The notes under the pieces were generated by a model. The model made no database searches. It was not told where the DNA came from and worked only from the letters and a program-made list of their open reading frames with translations. Positions 1 through 11,004 of a stretch of DNA of 64,000 nucleotides are shown here, piece after piece; position 1 is the first letter of the stretch, and each line of letters begins with the position of its first letter. Made by a program: the position numbers and the translations under genes. The stretch is from Affinirhizobium lemnae (GTDB lineage: Bacteria > Pseudomonadota > Alphaproteobacteria > Rhizobiales > Rhizobiaceae): positions 186,001 to 250,000 of the forward strand of contig NZ_JALJQZ010000002.1 of assembly GCF_022968395.1 (NCBI RefSeq), given 5' to 3'.

Positions 1-929
1 GCATGGACGGTCTCTTCCGGATGGTTGACCGTCACAGGGCATGCGCGCTCGTAGTCAACTTCGGCAATCGCATCATTGGCGCTCGCGATACCTTCCGCAA
101 TCTGGCGGATCCGCTTTTCGGCAAGATCACGTACCTGCTCGTCCAGGCTGCGGACGGTTCCGGTGAGATAGGCTTCCTCGGGGATGATGTTGTGCGTGGT
201 TCCGGCATGGAACTGCGTGATGGAAACCACGACAGAGCGCAGGGGATTGGCATTGCGTGCCGCGATCATCTGCAAGCCGTTGACGATCTGCGATCCGATC
301 ACAATCGGATCCGCAGTTCGATGGGGCTCTGCCGCGTGACCGCCGCAGCCGGTGATCTTGATCGAAAACTTGTCCGGAGCCGCCATGATGCCACCCTTGC
401 GGATTGCGAAGGTGCCAAGCGGCATGCCCGGCATGTTGTGCATGCCATAGACTTCCCGGATGCCGAAGCGCTCCATCATGCCGTCTTCCACCATGGCCAG
501 CGCGCCACGACCGCCTTCCTCGGCAGGCTGGAAGATGAGGGCGACAGAGCCTGCGAAGTTGCGGGTCTCCGCCAGATACTTGGCCGCTCCCAGAAGCATG
601 GCCGTATGTCCGTCGTGACCGCAGGCGTGCATCTTCCCGGGCAGTTTCGATGCATAGGGTTTTCCGGTAATTTCCTCCAGCGGCAGCGCATCCATGTCGG
701 CCCGGAGCCCGATCACGCCCTGCCCGGGATGACGCCCGCGGATGATCCCCACGACGCCCGTACGTCCGAGCCCTGTCACAATCTCGTCAACGCCGAATGC
801 TCGAAGCTGGGCTTCCACGAAAGCCGCTGTTTCCTCGACCTCATAAAGAATACCAGGATTTTCATGAATATGGCGGCGCCATTCGGTAACTTCGTGCTGC
901 AGTTCGGCTGCTCTATTGAGAACGGGCAT
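1..929 (-). CDS. M20-family amidohydrolase (hippurate hydrolase-like), partial
   Basis: The minus strand reads open from an ATG at 929 to the left window edge, so about 309 residues are visible and the C-terminus is missing. Near the middle it has the metal-binding pattern MHACGHDGHTAML and further on QPAEEGG, both typical of M20D amidohydrolases/aminoacylases that use a di-metal centre to cleave N-acyl amino acids. No signal peptide is seen, so it is probably cytoplasmic. It is divergent from the carboxypeptidase gene that starts at 1081, and the 150 bp between them must carry both promoters. The family is clear; the substrate (N-acetyl amino acid, hippurate or an auxin conjugate) cannot be told. 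Confidence 0.9.
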   Translation of the reverse strand, partial: MPVLNRAAELQHEVTEWRRHIHENPGILYEVEETAAFVEAQLRAFGVDEIVTGLGRTGVVGIIRGRHPGQGVIGLRADMDALPLEEITGKPYASKLPGKMHACGHDGHTAMLLGAAKYLAETRNFAGSVALIFQPAEEGGRGALAMVEDGMMERFGIREVYGMHNMPGMPLGTFAIRKGGIMAAPDKFSIKITGCGGHAAEPHRTADPIVIGSQIVNGLQMIAARNANPLRSVVVSITQFHAGTTHNIIPEEAYLTGTVRSLDEQVRDLAEKRIRQIAEGIASANDAIAEVDYERACPVTVNHPEETVH

Positions 930-1080
930 TACGCTTCCTGTAGGACTGTGACGATAGTATCGAAGCGCGCATATTGCGCCGCGGAATTGACGGAATCAAT
1001 CATCTTTGCCATTGCTAGGCCTCATTCACGCGTTCCAAGCGAAGACGTCGCACGCGTAGTCCCAGACGAGGTCTGATCCC

Positions 1081-2189
1081 TTGCCGAACCGGTCCACTCG
1101 CCTTCTTCGTTTCCCGAAGCCAATTTCCCTGATGCTGTCGCTGGCTCTTTCCACCTGCATTGCCAGCACGCAGGCGCTCGCCAACCCCAAGATCGTGGTG
1201 GATGTGCGCAGTGGCCGCGTGATCTCGCATCAGGATGCTTTCCGAAAATGGTATCCCGCTTCGCTGACCAAGCTGATGACGATCTATGTCACCTTCAAGG
1301 CCATCAAGTCGGGCAAGGTGTCCATGGATACGCCGGTCGTCTTCAGCAAGAAGGCGGCGGACCAGCCGCCAAGCAAGCTGTTTCTGAAGCCGGGGTCATC
1401 CATGACGCTGGATGCAGCCCTGAAGATCCTGATGGTGAAGTCGGCCAATGATGTTGCGGTCGCGGTCGCGGAAACAGTCGGCGGTTCCAACGATCAGTTC
1501 GTCGCCATGATGAACGCGCAGGCACAGCAACTGGGCATGCGTTCCAGCCGCTTCGTCAATCCGCACGGGCTTCCAGGTCAGGGCCAGTACACGACGGCGC
1601 GCGACCTCGCTGTGTTGACATTGCAGTTGAAGCGCGATTTTCCGGAATATCAGAGCTATTTCTCTCTGGAAGGTGTCACGACCGGCGCCAAGGAATATCC
1701 GAACTTCAACATGCTGATTGGCCGTTTTGACGGTGCCGACGGCATGAAGACAGGCTTCATCTGTGCGTCGGGCTTCAATCAGGTCTCGTCCGCCACGCGC
1801 AATGGCCGCAGCGTGATCTCGGTCGTGCTGGGTTCGGACAGTCTAGGAGGACGGGCTGACGATTCTGCTGAACTTTTGCAGGCGGGGCTGACGGCGCCTG
1901 CCAACGAGGGCGTGCCGCTGGCATCGCTTGCTCCCTATGGGCCGGATCAGGATCAGGTTGTGGACATCAGTGCGCAAATCTGCAATCCGAAGGCAGCAAA
2001 GGTGCGCAGTGAAGGGCGCGATGATGCCGGTCGCATGGTTCTGCATTCGCCCTATGTGCACGAGATGACACGTCCGCCGCAGTTCACTTTTGCAGGCGTT
2101 GTGCCAGTCGTGGAGCCCGAGAAGCCTGCAAAAGGCGCGAAGGGTCAGCCTGCCAGCGTACCTGTTCCCATTCCCCGTCCAGCCGCGCT

Positions 2190-2193
<4 letters not shown>
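1081..2193 (+). CDS. D-alanyl-D-alanine carboxypeptidase, serine peptidase S11 (DacF-like PBP)
   Basis: This periplasmic penicillin-binding protein trims the terminal D-Ala from peptidoglycan stem peptides. The three S11 motifs are present: SLTK with nucleophile Ser61 and Lys64, SAN at 121-123, and KTG at 223-225. A hydrophobic N-terminal segment (about residues 15-34) ending in ALA is a signal peptide. The start is a TTG at 1081; an internal ATG at 1132 would shorten but not remove the signal. The C-terminal tail is Pro/Lys-rich. The stop overlaps the GTG start of the CobW-type gene, so the two are probably co-transcribed. Confidence 0.92.
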
Positions 2194-3413
<1,220 letters not shown>

Positions 3414-3449
3414 TAGTCCAGGTCGGCAGACAGGATGGTCGGCTATCGA

Positions 3450-3674
3450 TCAGGCCTTGCGGATGATGAAGCGATGGCCGCCCTCGGTCCGCTCGGTCGA
3501 GAGCAGGATGTGACCGTCTTCGCGGCAGAAATGCGGGATATCAATCCCGGCCAATGGATCTGTCGTGTCAATGATGAGTTCGCTGCCGCTTGGCATGCGT
3601 AAGAGCTTCTTGCGGGCCTTGAGTACCGGGAGCGGGCATTTCAGCCCGCGCAGATCGTAGATCTCTCCCGGCAT
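3450..3674 (-). CDS. TusA/SirA-family sulfurtransferase-like protein
   Basis: This 74-residue protein begins with the TusA signature DLRGLKCPLPVLKARKKL. Cys13 in the CPxP motif is the persulfide-carrying residue of the family, which relays sulfur for thio-modification of tRNA or for cofactor assembly. The length matches the family. It lies 8 bp downstream of the L,D-transpeptidase gene on the same strand, so it is probably in its transcript. The specific sulfur acceptor cannot be inferred. Confidence 0.88.
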   Translation of the reverse strand: MPGEIYDLRGLKCPLPVLKARKKLLRMPSGSELIIDTTDPLAGIDIPHFCREDGHILLSTERTEGGHRFIIRKA

Positions 3675-3682
3675 CGAGGTGC

Positions 3683-5068
3683 TTACCAGAACTTCCAGAA
3701 CGGCTTCTTGGCGTCTTCCTGCGTGGCTGTCTGCTGAACCGAGGCATAGGCCATCGGGTTCTGCGCTGGAACCGGCACCTGGCCTGCGGACCTGGCGGCG
3801 GCGTTACCGGACGATTGTCCGGCACCCGGCTGCTTCTGCATGGAGGCAAGCTGTGCGTTCGAGGGTCCGCTGACCGCAATAGGGCTCGCCGCTTGAGGTG
3901 CAGTTCCCGTGCCCATGGCGCTCGCTACGCTCATGGTGGAGCGCTGGCCGGGAACCGAACCCGTCATCGTCACGCGGCCCTGCTTTGCTGCAGCCCCGCC
4001 CGGCTGGGCAGAAGCAAGCATGGTGCCCGGTGCAGGCTTTGCCGCCTTGTTCAGGCGAGCGGCCATCAGCACGTCAAACTCTTCCTGCTTGACCAGCTTT
4101 CCGGCTGCAAGCGATGTGCCGGTCGGCGCATAGGCGATATCTTTGCCCTTGCGCTTGTCTGCAACCACGGCCTTGCGTTCTGCTTCCGTCGGCTCGTACC
4201 ACACCATGCCGTCAAGCTTTTCGACAGCTTTGGCATAGGCCACCTCATACTGCTTGTCGTAGGCGGACAGTGCCGCAGACAGGGCAGGCGGGGTCGACAT
4301 TGGCGGGCAGGCGGCACTGGCGGACGGCGTTCCCTGCATTTCCTGGTTAAAGACGTATTTCTTGCCGCAGACGTCCACGTCCGGCGGACGCTTGGTGACC
4401 TCGAAATTGTCGTAGCCGACCTTCAGCATCTTCCAGAAATCATAATTCTCGCTGGTGCGATGCCGCGCCATGTTTTCCGCAGTCATGCGGAAGGGGAAGG
4501 CCTGCAACTGCACGCTGGACTGGCCGCCCTTGAAGGCGTCACGGGCGAAGGCGTAGATCTCAAGGATCTGCTCATCGGTCATCGAATAGCAGCCCGAAGA
4601 CGAGCAGGCGCCGTGGATCATGAGGTTCGAACCGGTGCGGCCATTGGCTGCATCATAACGGTTCGGGAACCCGGTATTGATCGCGAGATAATATTTGGAA
4701 TTCGGGTTCAGGTGCGCAGGCGTCAGGTTGTAGAAACCTTCAGGCGCCTGCCGGTCGCCTTCCTTCACCTTGGGGCCCAGCTTGCCGGACCAGGCGCAGA
4801 TGTCGTAATCGGTGATCTTCTCGAAGCGGTTGTCCGCGCGCGCCTTCCAGATCTCCATCTTGCCTTCTTCCTTGAAGACACGAATCATGATGGGGGAATT
4901 GCGCGGCATGTTGCGCTTCTGCATTTCCGCAACGAGGCGGTCGGGCAGAGGCTGCTCCGTCTTGTTCTTGACCTTCGACAGGTCAATGGTGGCCGTATCG
5001 ATCGTATCGTTACAACCAGCCAGCGCGGTGGCCATCAGGAGAATGTAGGCGATATGTTTCAAGCGCAT
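3683..5068 (-). CDS. L,D-transpeptidase (YafK-type) lipoprotein
   Basis: A signal peptide ends in a lipobox (LAGC, Cys19), so this is an envelope lipoprotein. Residues about 58-230 form a YkuD/L,D-transpeptidase domain, with the catalytic HG(x)nSxGC motif at His152...Cys160 (HGACSSSGC). The family forms 3-3 peptidoglycan cross-links or attaches or releases envelope proteins. The C-terminal third (about 330-461) is low-complexity, rich in Ala, Gly, Gln and Ser, and ends in KKPFWKFW. An 8-bp inverted repeat (5159-5182) sits about 100 bp upstream of the start. Confidence 0.9.
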   Translation of the reverse strand: MRLKHIAYILLMATALAGCNDTIDTATIDLSKVKNKTEQPLPDRLVAEMQKRNMPRNSPIMIRVFKEEGKMEIWKARADNRFEKITDYDICAWSGKLGPKVKEGDRQAPEGFYNLTPAHLNPNSKYYLAINTGFPNRYDAANGRTGSNLMIHGACSSSGCYSMTDEQILEIYAFARDAFKGGQSSVQLQAFPFRMTAENMARHRTSENYDFWKMLKVGYDNFEVTKRPPDVDVCGKKYVFNQEMQGTPSASAACPPMSTPPALSAALSAYDKQYEVAYAKAVEKLDGMVWYEPTEAERKAVVADKRKGKDIAYAPTGTSLAAGKLVKQEEFDVLMAARLNKAAKPAPGTMLASAQPGGAAAKQGRVTMTGSVPGQRSTMSVASAMGTGTAPQAASPIAVSGPSNAQLASMQKQPGAGQSSGNAAARSAGQVPVPAQNPMAYASVQQTATQEDAKKPFWKFW

Positions 5069-5158
5069 CGGAACTGATCACGTCAATCGGGCTACAGGTA
5101 CAGGTTCATCCTAATACCCAGTATTTTCACGATAATAAAGCGGTAAGCTTTACATTCT

Positions 5159-5182
5159 CTTAACCGCTTCAGCACGGTTAAG
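5159..5182. repeat. 8-bp inverted repeat in the L,D-transpeptidase upstream region
   Basis: CTTAACCG at 5159-5166 is repeated in inverse at 5175-5182 with an 8-bp spacer. It lies between the 3' end of accA and the start of the lipoprotein gene. There is no T-run, so it reads better as an operator-type dyad than as a terminator. The TTAA half-sites are 14 bp apart, which is not CtrA spacing. Confidence 0.4.
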
Positions 5183-5257
5183 TGTGCTGACATGCTTGCA
5201 AGCTTTCGCCCGGGCAGGGTGAAAGACCCGGGTTTCCCGGATCTTTCCGATATTTCA

Positions 5258-6211
5258 TCAAAGATTGCGGCCAATAGCCAGAAATTTCTCGCGACGTGCT
5301 TTCCGGACGGCTTCGGGCGAAAGCTTGCCAAGATCCGCGAGAGCAGCCTTGATCACGTCGTCCGTCGCATCGATGGCGGCTTCCGGATCACGATGTGCGC
5401 CGCCCAGCGGCTCCGGGATGATGTCATCGATCACGCCGAGCGCCTTCAGATCCTGCGCGGTGATCTTCATGGCCGTTGCCGCTTCGCGTGCGCGGGTCGC
5501 ATCGCGCCACAGGATCGAGGCTGCACCTTCCGGCGAGATGACGGAATAGATCGCGTGTTCCAGCATGTAGACCTTGTTGGCCGCGGCAATGGCGATTGCG
5601 CCGCCGGAGCCGCCTTCGCCGATCACGACCGATACCATAGGCACCTTGATGCCAAGGCACATCTCGGTCGAGCGAGCGATGGCTTCCGCCTGTCCGCGCT
5701 CTTCAGCGCCGACGCCCGGATAGGCGCCAGCCGTATCGACCAGTGAAATCACCGGCAGGCCGAAGCGGTCTGCCATTTCCATCACGCGGATTGCCTTGCG
5801 GTATCCTTCCGGACGGGGGCTGCCGAAATTATGTTTGATGCGCGATTTTGTGTCGTTGCCTTTTTCCTGGCCGATCACCGCAACGGGCTGGCCATGGAAA
5901 CGGGCAAGGCCTGCCTGGATGGCTGCGTCTTCGCCGAAAGAGCGATCGCCGGCTAGGGGCGTAAATTCCGTGAACAGCCGGCTCGCATAATCCAGAAAAT
6001 GCGGACGGCGGGCCGTGCGGGCCACCATCGTCTTCTGCGCAGGCGTCAACTTGGAGTACACGTCGCGTGTCGCTTCCTGGATGCGTTGTTCCAGGCGCTG
6101 AACTTCTTCGGACGTATCGATGCTCTCATCTTCCGCCGCGAGCTTCTTCAGCTCGTGGATTTTCGCCTCCAGGTCAGAGATGGGCTTTTCGAAGTCGAGA
6201 TCGTTATGCAT
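5258..6211 (-). CDS. accA: Acetyl-CoA carboxylase carboxyltransferase subunit alpha
   Basis: This 317-residue protein has the full AccA architecture: an N-terminal coiled coil ([18 protein letters not shown]), the crotonase-like core with [13 protein letters not shown], and the glycine-rich [12 protein letters not shown] oxyanion region. With AccD it transfers carboxyl from biotin to acetyl-CoA, giving malonyl-CoA for fatty acid synthesis. The length is normal. The ATG start at 6211 is 39 bp downstream of the xerD stop on the same strand, so read-through from xerD is possible. Confidence 0.97.
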   Translation of the reverse strand: MHNDLDFEKPISDLEAKIHELKKLAAEDESIDTSEEVQRLEQRIQEATRDVYSKLTPAQKTMVARTARRPHFLDYASRLFTEFTPLAGDRSFGEDAAIQAGLARFHGQPVAVIGQEKGNDTKSRIKHNFGSPRPEGYRKAIRVMEMADRFGLPVISLVDTAGAYPGVGAEERGQAEAIARSTEMCLGIKVPMVSVVIGEGGSGGAIAIAAANKVYMLEHAIYSVISPEGAASILWRDATRAREAATAMKITAQDLKALGVIDDIIPEPLGGAHRDPEAAIDATDDVIKAALADLGKLSPEAVRKARREKFLAIGRNL

Positions 6212-6250
6212 GAGCTCCGTTTTCCGATCGTTTGGCGGCCGTGCCGCGCT

Positions 6251-7198
6251 CTAATCAGGGTTTTTCGCGCCTTTTGCAAGAGGGTGATGCGTTTCAACCA
6301 CTTCTCTGAGCCTTTCTTCCAGTACATGCGTATAGATTTGAGTGGTTGAAATATCTGAATGTCCAAGGAGTTCCTGCACAACGCGCAGGTCTGCACCGTT
6401 TTGCAAAAGATGGCTGGCAAAGGCATGGCGCAGTACGTGTGGCGAGATAGATGCGGCCCGGATGCCCGCCCGTCCGGCCAGACTCTTCAGGTCGCGGGCA
6501 AAAATCTGGCGGGGAAGGAAGCCTTGTTCGCTTTTGGCTGAGAACAACCAAGGACTGTCGATATCACCGGCCGCAATCGCCGCGCGCCGTGCGTCTGCAT
6601 AGTCAGCCAGCGCCTTCATCGCGGATCGCGATAACGGAACCAGCCGCTCCTTGTTGCCCTTGCCGCGGATAATGAGGAAACGGCCCTCCTGATCTAGCAC
6701 CTTTGCGGGGAGAGACACGAGTTCGCTCACGCGCATGCCCGTGGCATAGAGAAGTTCCAGAAGCGCCAGCATGCGAAGTCGAAGCAGCCTGCCCGGTCCC
6801 TCTTCGGATGCTTCTGCCTGCGCCCGCTCCAGAAGGCGGCTCACATCGGCCTCGCTCAGGACTTTCGGAATGGACTGCGGTTTTTTCGGCGCATCGAGAA
6901 TGGAGCTCGGGTCGTCGCCGCGAATATTTTCCGCAAACAGAAACTTGTAGAACTGCCGTATGGCCGAGAGCCGTCGCGCCTGTGAGGATGCAGCAAAGCC
7001 CTGTTTGGCGAGGTGAGCGATGTAGGCGCCAAGATCGTTGCTGTCTGCTTTCAGAAGAGAGGTCTTCTTCTCGGAAAGAAACGAGGAGAGATCATCCAGA
7101 TCGCGCTCATAGGAAGACAGCGTGTTTTCAGCCGAGCCTCGCTCGGCGCTCATCATTTCCAGAAAGGCTTCCAGATGCGCGTGGGAGCGATCGCTCAT
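6251..7198 (-). CDS. xerD: Site-specific tyrosine recombinase XerD
   Basis: A 315-residue XerC/D-type recombinase that resolves chromosome dimers at dif with its partner. An N-terminal SAM-like domain is followed by the catalytic domain with Arg156 (GMRVSEL), Lys180, His254-x-x-Arg257 ([12 protein letters not shown]), His280 ([10 protein letters not shown]) and nucleophile Tyr289. All catalytic residues are present. XerD rather than XerC is inferred from the position beside accA and the overall sequence style. The ATG at 7198 overlaps the stop of the upstream small gene (ATGA), indicating translational coupling. Confidence 0.93.
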   Translation of the reverse strand: MSDRSHAHLEAFLEMMSAERGSAENTLSSYERDLDDLSSFLSEKKTSLLKADSNDLGAYIAHLAKQGFAASSQARRLSAIRQFYKFLFAENIRGDDPSSILDAPKKPQSIPKVLSEADVSRLLERAQAEASEEGPGRLLRLRMLALLELLYATGMRVSELVSLPAKVLDQEGRFLIIRGKGNKERLVPLSRSAMKALADYADARRAAIAAGDIDSPWLFSAKSEQGFLPRQIFARDLKSLAGRAGIRAASISPHVLRHAFASHLLQNGADLRVVQELLGHSDISTTQIYTHVLEERLREVVETHHPLAKGAKNPD

Positions 7199-7386
7199 GG
7201 TGAACCTGTGGCGGGCGTTGCCGGTGCCGCGGGTGGCGTCTGGGCAGGGTTCAGCCGCTCCGAGGGAATTCGCACCGTCACGTCACGTTCGCGCGGTTCC
7301 ACGAAGATGGCTAAGGCAAAAAGTCCCGCATAGACGAGGCCGACAATGACGCCAATGGTGAACAGGAAGCGGAAGAGTGTTGGCAT
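7195..7386 (-). CDS. Small single-span membrane protein upstream of xerD
   Basis: A protein of about 63 residues with one transmembrane helix ([22 protein letters not shown]) and a Pro/Ala-rich periplasmic tail. The start is placed at the ATG at 7386 because a CGGAG ribosome-binding site precedes it; an upstream ATG at 7413 lacks one. The stop overlaps the xerD start by four bases. I do not recognise a named family. The tight coupling with xerD and absence of frame defects argue that it is real. Confidence 0.7.
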   Translation of the reverse strand: MPTLFRFLFTIGVIVGLVYAGLFALAIFVEPRERDVTVRIPSERLNPAQTPPAAPATPATGSP

Positions 7387-7560
7387 GGAGCGCTCCGGAT
7401 TGTCGCCGCGCATTTATCGGCATTGATGCCCAAAGGTGCAAGGCCACATGCAAGATATGAGAGTTTTGGCGTGATTATGGTCTGAAGCCCTGTGCCGGTG
7501 CTTGACGCTGAACAATCATTTGTCGATAGGGTTCTGATCTTGTGGACTATTGAGAGGCCC

Positions 7561-8160
7561 ATGCCCAATTCGATGCCCGATATCACGAAGCCTGCCCTCG
7601 GCATCAATCCGCTGGTCGAGCAGGCGCGCGCGGCTCTCGGTCGTCGCAATCTCATTTTCATCGGCTTGATGGGGGCTGGTAAGTCCGTCATCGGCCGCAT
7701 GGTCGCCCAGCAGTTGTCGCTGCCCTTCATCGATACGGACGTGGAAATCGAGCGCGTTTCGCGCATGACGATTTCCGAACTGTTTGCGAGCTATGGCGAG
7801 CCGGAGTTTCGCGCGCTGGAAACCCGTGTGATCGAGCGACTGCTGAAAGGCGGACCGCGCGTGATCTCGACGGGCGGCGGCGCCTTTATCAATGAGCGGA
7901 CGCGTGGTGTTATCAAGCGCGGTGGCGTTTCCGTCTGGCTGCGGGCTGATCTCGACATTCTCTGGGAGCGTGTCAACAAGCGCGATCATCGTCCGCTGCT
8001 GAAAACCGAAAATCCGAAGCAGACGCTGGAAAACCTGATGAACCAGCGTTACCCGATCTATTCCGAATCCGATCTGACGGTGGAATCGCGCGATGTGCGC
8101 AAGGAAATCGTTGCGAATGAAGTGCTGGCGGCGGTTGCGTCGCTGGGCGAGGGGCGTTGA
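7561..8160 (+). CDS. aroK: Shikimate kinase
   Basis: This phosphorylates shikimate to shikimate 3-phosphate with ATP. It has the Walker A GLMGAGKS, the shikimate-binding region FIDTDVEIE and STGGGAF, and the lid HRPLL. The 199-residue form starting at ATG 7561 has a GAGAGG ribosome-binding site. An in-frame GTG at 7492 extends upstream but is less likely. It lies 3 bp before aroB and forms the aroK-aroB pair usual in proteobacteria. Confidence 0.96.
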   Translation: MPNSMPDITKPALGINPLVEQARAALGRRNLIFIGLMGAGKSVIGRMVAQQLSLPFIDTDVEIERVSRMTISELFASYGEPEFRALETRVIERLLKGGPRVISTGGGAFINERTRGVIKRGGVSVWLRADLDILWERVNKRDHRPLLKTENPKQTLENLMNQRYPIYSESDLTVESRDVRKEIVANEVLAAVASLGEGR

Positions 8161-8163
8161 GAA

Positions 8164-9297
8164 GTGACTGTGACATTATCGCGTGAAAACGAGCGTGTGG
8201 TTCATGTGCCATTGGGAGATCGGGCCTACGATATCCTGATCGGCCCGGATCTCATCAGTCATGCCGGTGGTGAAATCACGTCGCGCCTGAAGGTTCGCAA
8301 GGCAGCCATCGTGACGGATGAGAATGTCGCAAGCCAGTATCTGGACCGGCTGGTGGACAGCCTCCAGACCGATGGCGTCGAGACTGTCTCGCTGACATTG
8401 CCGCCGGGCGAAAAGACCAAGAGCCTTGAGCCGCTGGCCGCCGTCTGCGACATGGCGCTTTCGGCCCGCATCGAGCGCAACGATGCCATCATCGCGCTGG
8501 GTGGCGGCGTGATCGGTGATCTTGCGGGCTTTGCGGCGGGCATCGTGCGGCGCGGTGTTCGCTTCGTGCAGATCCCGACGTCGCTTCTGTCGCAGGTGGA
8601 TTCCTCCGTCGGCGGCAAGACCGGCATCAATTCGCGCCACGGCAAGAACCTGCTGGGTGTCTTCCATCAGCCGGATCTCGTGCTGTCGGATACGAGTGCA
8701 CTCGATAGCCTCAGCGAGCGTGAATTTCGCGCCGGTTACGCTGAAGTTGCCAAATATGGTCTCATCGATCGGCCAGACTTCTTTGAGTGGCTGGAAAAGA
8801 ACTGGCGCGACGTCTTCGCGGGTGGACCTGCGCGGGCGGAGGCCATTGCCATCAGTTGCCAGTCCAAGGCGGATGTCGTCGTGGAGGACGAGCGCGAAAC
8901 CGGCCGCCGCGCGCTGCTGAACCTTGGGCATACCTTCGGCCATGCTCTGGAAGCGGCCACGCAGTATGACAGCAGCCGTCTCGTGCATGGCGAGGGTGTT
9001 GCCATCGGCATGGTTCTGGCACATCGTTTTTCGGCGCGCCTCAATCTTGCCAGCACCGATGACGCCAAACGCGTGGAAGCACATCTGAAGGCCGTTGGAC
9101 TGCCTACAGAGATTTCAGATATTCCGGGCGAATTGCCACCGAGGGAAGTGCTGATGGATGCGATCGCACAGGACAAGAAGGTCAAGAGCGGCAAGCTTAC
9201 CTTCATCCTGACCCATGGGATCGGCCAGAGTTTCGTGGCCAATGATGTTGCGGCATCGGAGGTCGAGCTCTTCCTGAAGGAGACCTTGGCGCGGTAA
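8164..9297 (+). CDS. aroB: 3-dehydroquinate synthase
   Basis: A 377-residue enzyme converting DAHP to 3-dehydroquinate using NAD and a divalent metal. Family hallmarks are GGGVIGDLAGFAAGIVRRG, SLLSQVDSSVGGKTGIN and the metal-ligand region ALLNLGHTFGHALE. The start is a GTG three bases after the aroK stop. Its TAA overlaps the ATG of the next gene (TAATG), so aroK, aroB and the CorC-like gene form one operon. Confidence 0.97.
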   Translation: MTVTLSRENERVVHVPLGDRAYDILIGPDLISHAGGEITSRLKVRKAAIVTDENVASQYLDRLVDSLQTDGVETVSLTLPPGEKTKSLEPLAAVCDMALSARIERNDAIIALGGGVIGDLAGFAAGIVRRGVRFVQIPTSLLSQVDSSVGGKTGINSRHGKNLLGVFHQPDLVLSDTSALDSLSEREFRAGYAEVAKYGLIDRPDFFEWLEKNWRDVFAGGPARAEAIAISCQSKADVVVEDERETGRRALLNLGHTFGHALEAATQYDSSRLVHGEGVAIGMVLAHRFSARLNLASTDDAKRVEAHLKAVGLPTEISDIPGELPPREVLMDAIAQDKKVKSGKLTFILTHGIGQSFVANDVAASEVELFLKETLAR

Positions 9298-10601
9298 TGT
9301 TTGACCAGCTGTATGGCTTCCTCGCGCAATACTGGCTGACGCTGATCTCGATCCTGTTGCTGATCGGGCTCTCGGCGTTCTTTTCCGGCTCCGAAACGGC
9401 ACTGATAGCGGCGTCCCGTTCCCGCATGCATACGCTGGAAGCCAATGGCGACGAACGCGCAGGGCTCGTGAGCCGACTGATCGAGCGCCGTGACCGGCTG
9501 ATCGGTGCGCTGCTGATCGGCAACAATCTCGTCAAAATCCTGGCCTCGTCTCTCACCACCAGCTTCTTCCTCGGTCTGCTCGGTCAGTCGGGCGTGGTGA
9601 TAGCAATTATCGTGATGACCGTCCTGCTTGTAATTTTTTCCGAGGTTCTGCCGAAAAGCTGGGCGATTTCAGCACCGGACCGTTTTGCTATCACCGTTGC
9701 GCCCGCTGTCCGTCTTTTCGTTGCAGTCGCGGGGCCGCTTTCCAGCGCTGTCAATGCTATCGTCCGTTTCATCCTGTCGCTCTTGGGCATCAATCTGTCG
9801 CGTGGCGTTTCGATGCTGACGGCGCATGAGGAACTGCGCGGCGCTCTCGACCTCCTGCATCGCGAAGGCTCAGTCATCAAAGCGGATCGCGACCGTTTGG
9901 GCGGATTGCTGGATCTGGAAGAGCTAGAAGTTTCCGACGTCATGAAGCACCGCACGGTGATGCGGGCGATCAATGCGGATGATCCACCGGAAGTCATCGT
10001 GCGCACGGTGCTGGAGAGTCCGTTCACGCGCATGCCGCTGTGGCGCGGCTCCACGGAAAACATCATCGGCATCGTGCATGCCAAGGATCTGCTGCGCGCG
10101 CTCGCCGAACCGAACATGGAGCCGCGTGACCTCGACATCGGCAAAATCGCGCAGAAGCCGTGGTTCGTGCCGGATACGACGAGCCTCAAGGACCAGTTGA
10201 ACGCCTTCCTTCGGCGCAAGATCCATTTCGCCGTTGTCGTGGATGAATATGGCGAGGTTCAGGGCATCGTGACGCTGGAGGATATTCTGGAGGAAATTGT
10301 CGGCGACATTGCCGATGAACACGATCTGGAAATCCAGGGCGTTCGTCAGGAAGCGGACGGATCGATTGTCGTCGATGGTTCGGTGCCGATTCGCGACCTC
10401 AACCGGGCGCTCGACTGGCGGCTGCCGGATGAGGAGGCGACGACAATCGCCGGTCTCGTCATCCACGAATCAAAGCTGATCCCGCAGGAGCGGCAGACCT
10501 TCACCTTCCACGGCAAGCGTTTCATCATCATGAAGCGCGAGAAGAACCGCATTACCAAGCTGCGCATCCGGCCGGCGGAAGATCTGCCCCCCGGCCAGTA
10601 A
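9297..10601 (+). CDS. HlyC/CorC-family (CNNM) membrane transporter with CBS domains
   Basis: The 434-residue protein has an N-terminal DUF21/CNNM domain with several transmembrane helices (residues about 1-170, beginning LTLISILLLIGLSAFFSGSETALIAASRSR). A pair of CBS domains covers about 190-310 and a CorC_HlyC C-terminal domain about 335-425. The family is linked to magnesium/cobalt efflux or sodium-coupled magnesium transport in the inner membrane. The start overlaps the aroB stop. The transported ion is not evident. Confidence 0.92.
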   Translation: MFDQLYGFLAQYWLTLISILLLIGLSAFFSGSETALIAASRSRMHTLEANGDERAGLVSRLIERRDRLIGALLIGNNLVKILASSLTTSFFLGLLGQSGVVIAIIVMTVLLVIFSEVLPKSWAISAPDRFAITVAPAVRLFVAVAGPLSSAVNAIVRFILSLLGINLSRGVSMLTAHEELRGALDLLHREGSVIKADRDRLGGLLDLEELEVSDVMKHRTVMRAINADDPPEVIVRTVLESPFTRMPLWRGSTENIIGIVHAKDLLRALAEPNMEPRDLDIGKIAQKPWFVPDTTSLKDQLNAFLRRKIHFAVVVDEYGEVQGIVTLEDILEEIVGDIADEHDLEIQGVRQEADGSIVVDGSVPIRDLNRALDWRLPDEEATTIAGLVIHESKLIPQERQTFTFHGKRFIIMKREKNRITKLRIRPAEDLPPGQ

Positions 10602-10615
10602 TCACCGTCGCATTG

Positions 10616-10897
10616 CTACCAGCGGGTCGCTTCACCCGGTGCGGCAGGCTCAACCGCCAGCGCATGCAGGCCCGCATCCAGCTCCGGTTTCAGAAGCTCG
10701 TTCACCAGCCGGTGCCTTGCAAGGCGGGTCATGCCCGTGAAACGATCTGAGATCACCCGCACTCGCATATGCGTCTCTCCTGTGCCGGTGATGTCCGGCT
10801 GGTGACCTGCGTGATGATGGCTTTCGTCGATCACTTCCAGCCGCTGGGGAGTGAGGTTTTGTGTGAGAACGGCTTCAATGCGGACGCGAACGGACAT
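10616..10897 (-). CDS. bolA: BolA-family protein
   Basis: The 93-residue form from ATG 10897 (MSVRVRIEAV) is a complete BolA fold, with the conserved stretches LEVIDESHHHAGH and ARHRLVNELL. BolA proteins pair with monothiol glutaredoxins in iron-sulfur handling and also affect envelope physiology. A longer reading frame to 10951 exists but adds a non-family N-terminus. It is divergent from the DnaJ-domain gene at 11005 and convergent with the CorC-like gene. Confidence 0.93.
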   Translation of the reverse strand: MSVRVRIEAVLTQNLTPQRLEVIDESHHHAGHQPDITGTGETHMRVRVISDRFTGMTRLARHRLVNELLKPELDAGLHALAVEPAAPGEATRW

Positions 10898-11004
10898 GAT
10901 CCAAAACCTCGTGTGAACGTACAAAAAGGGCGGTCCAAAAAGCAGCAACAAAGGGGTTTGTCAATTCTTGTTCTGACCCGTCGCGCACCCCATAATGTGG
11001 CCAT

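Noticed and set aside
3..1076. Long plus-strand frame at the left edge
   Set aside because: It mirrors the M20 amidohydrolase on the minus strand, whose family motifs are unmistakable; the plus-strand translation has no family content.
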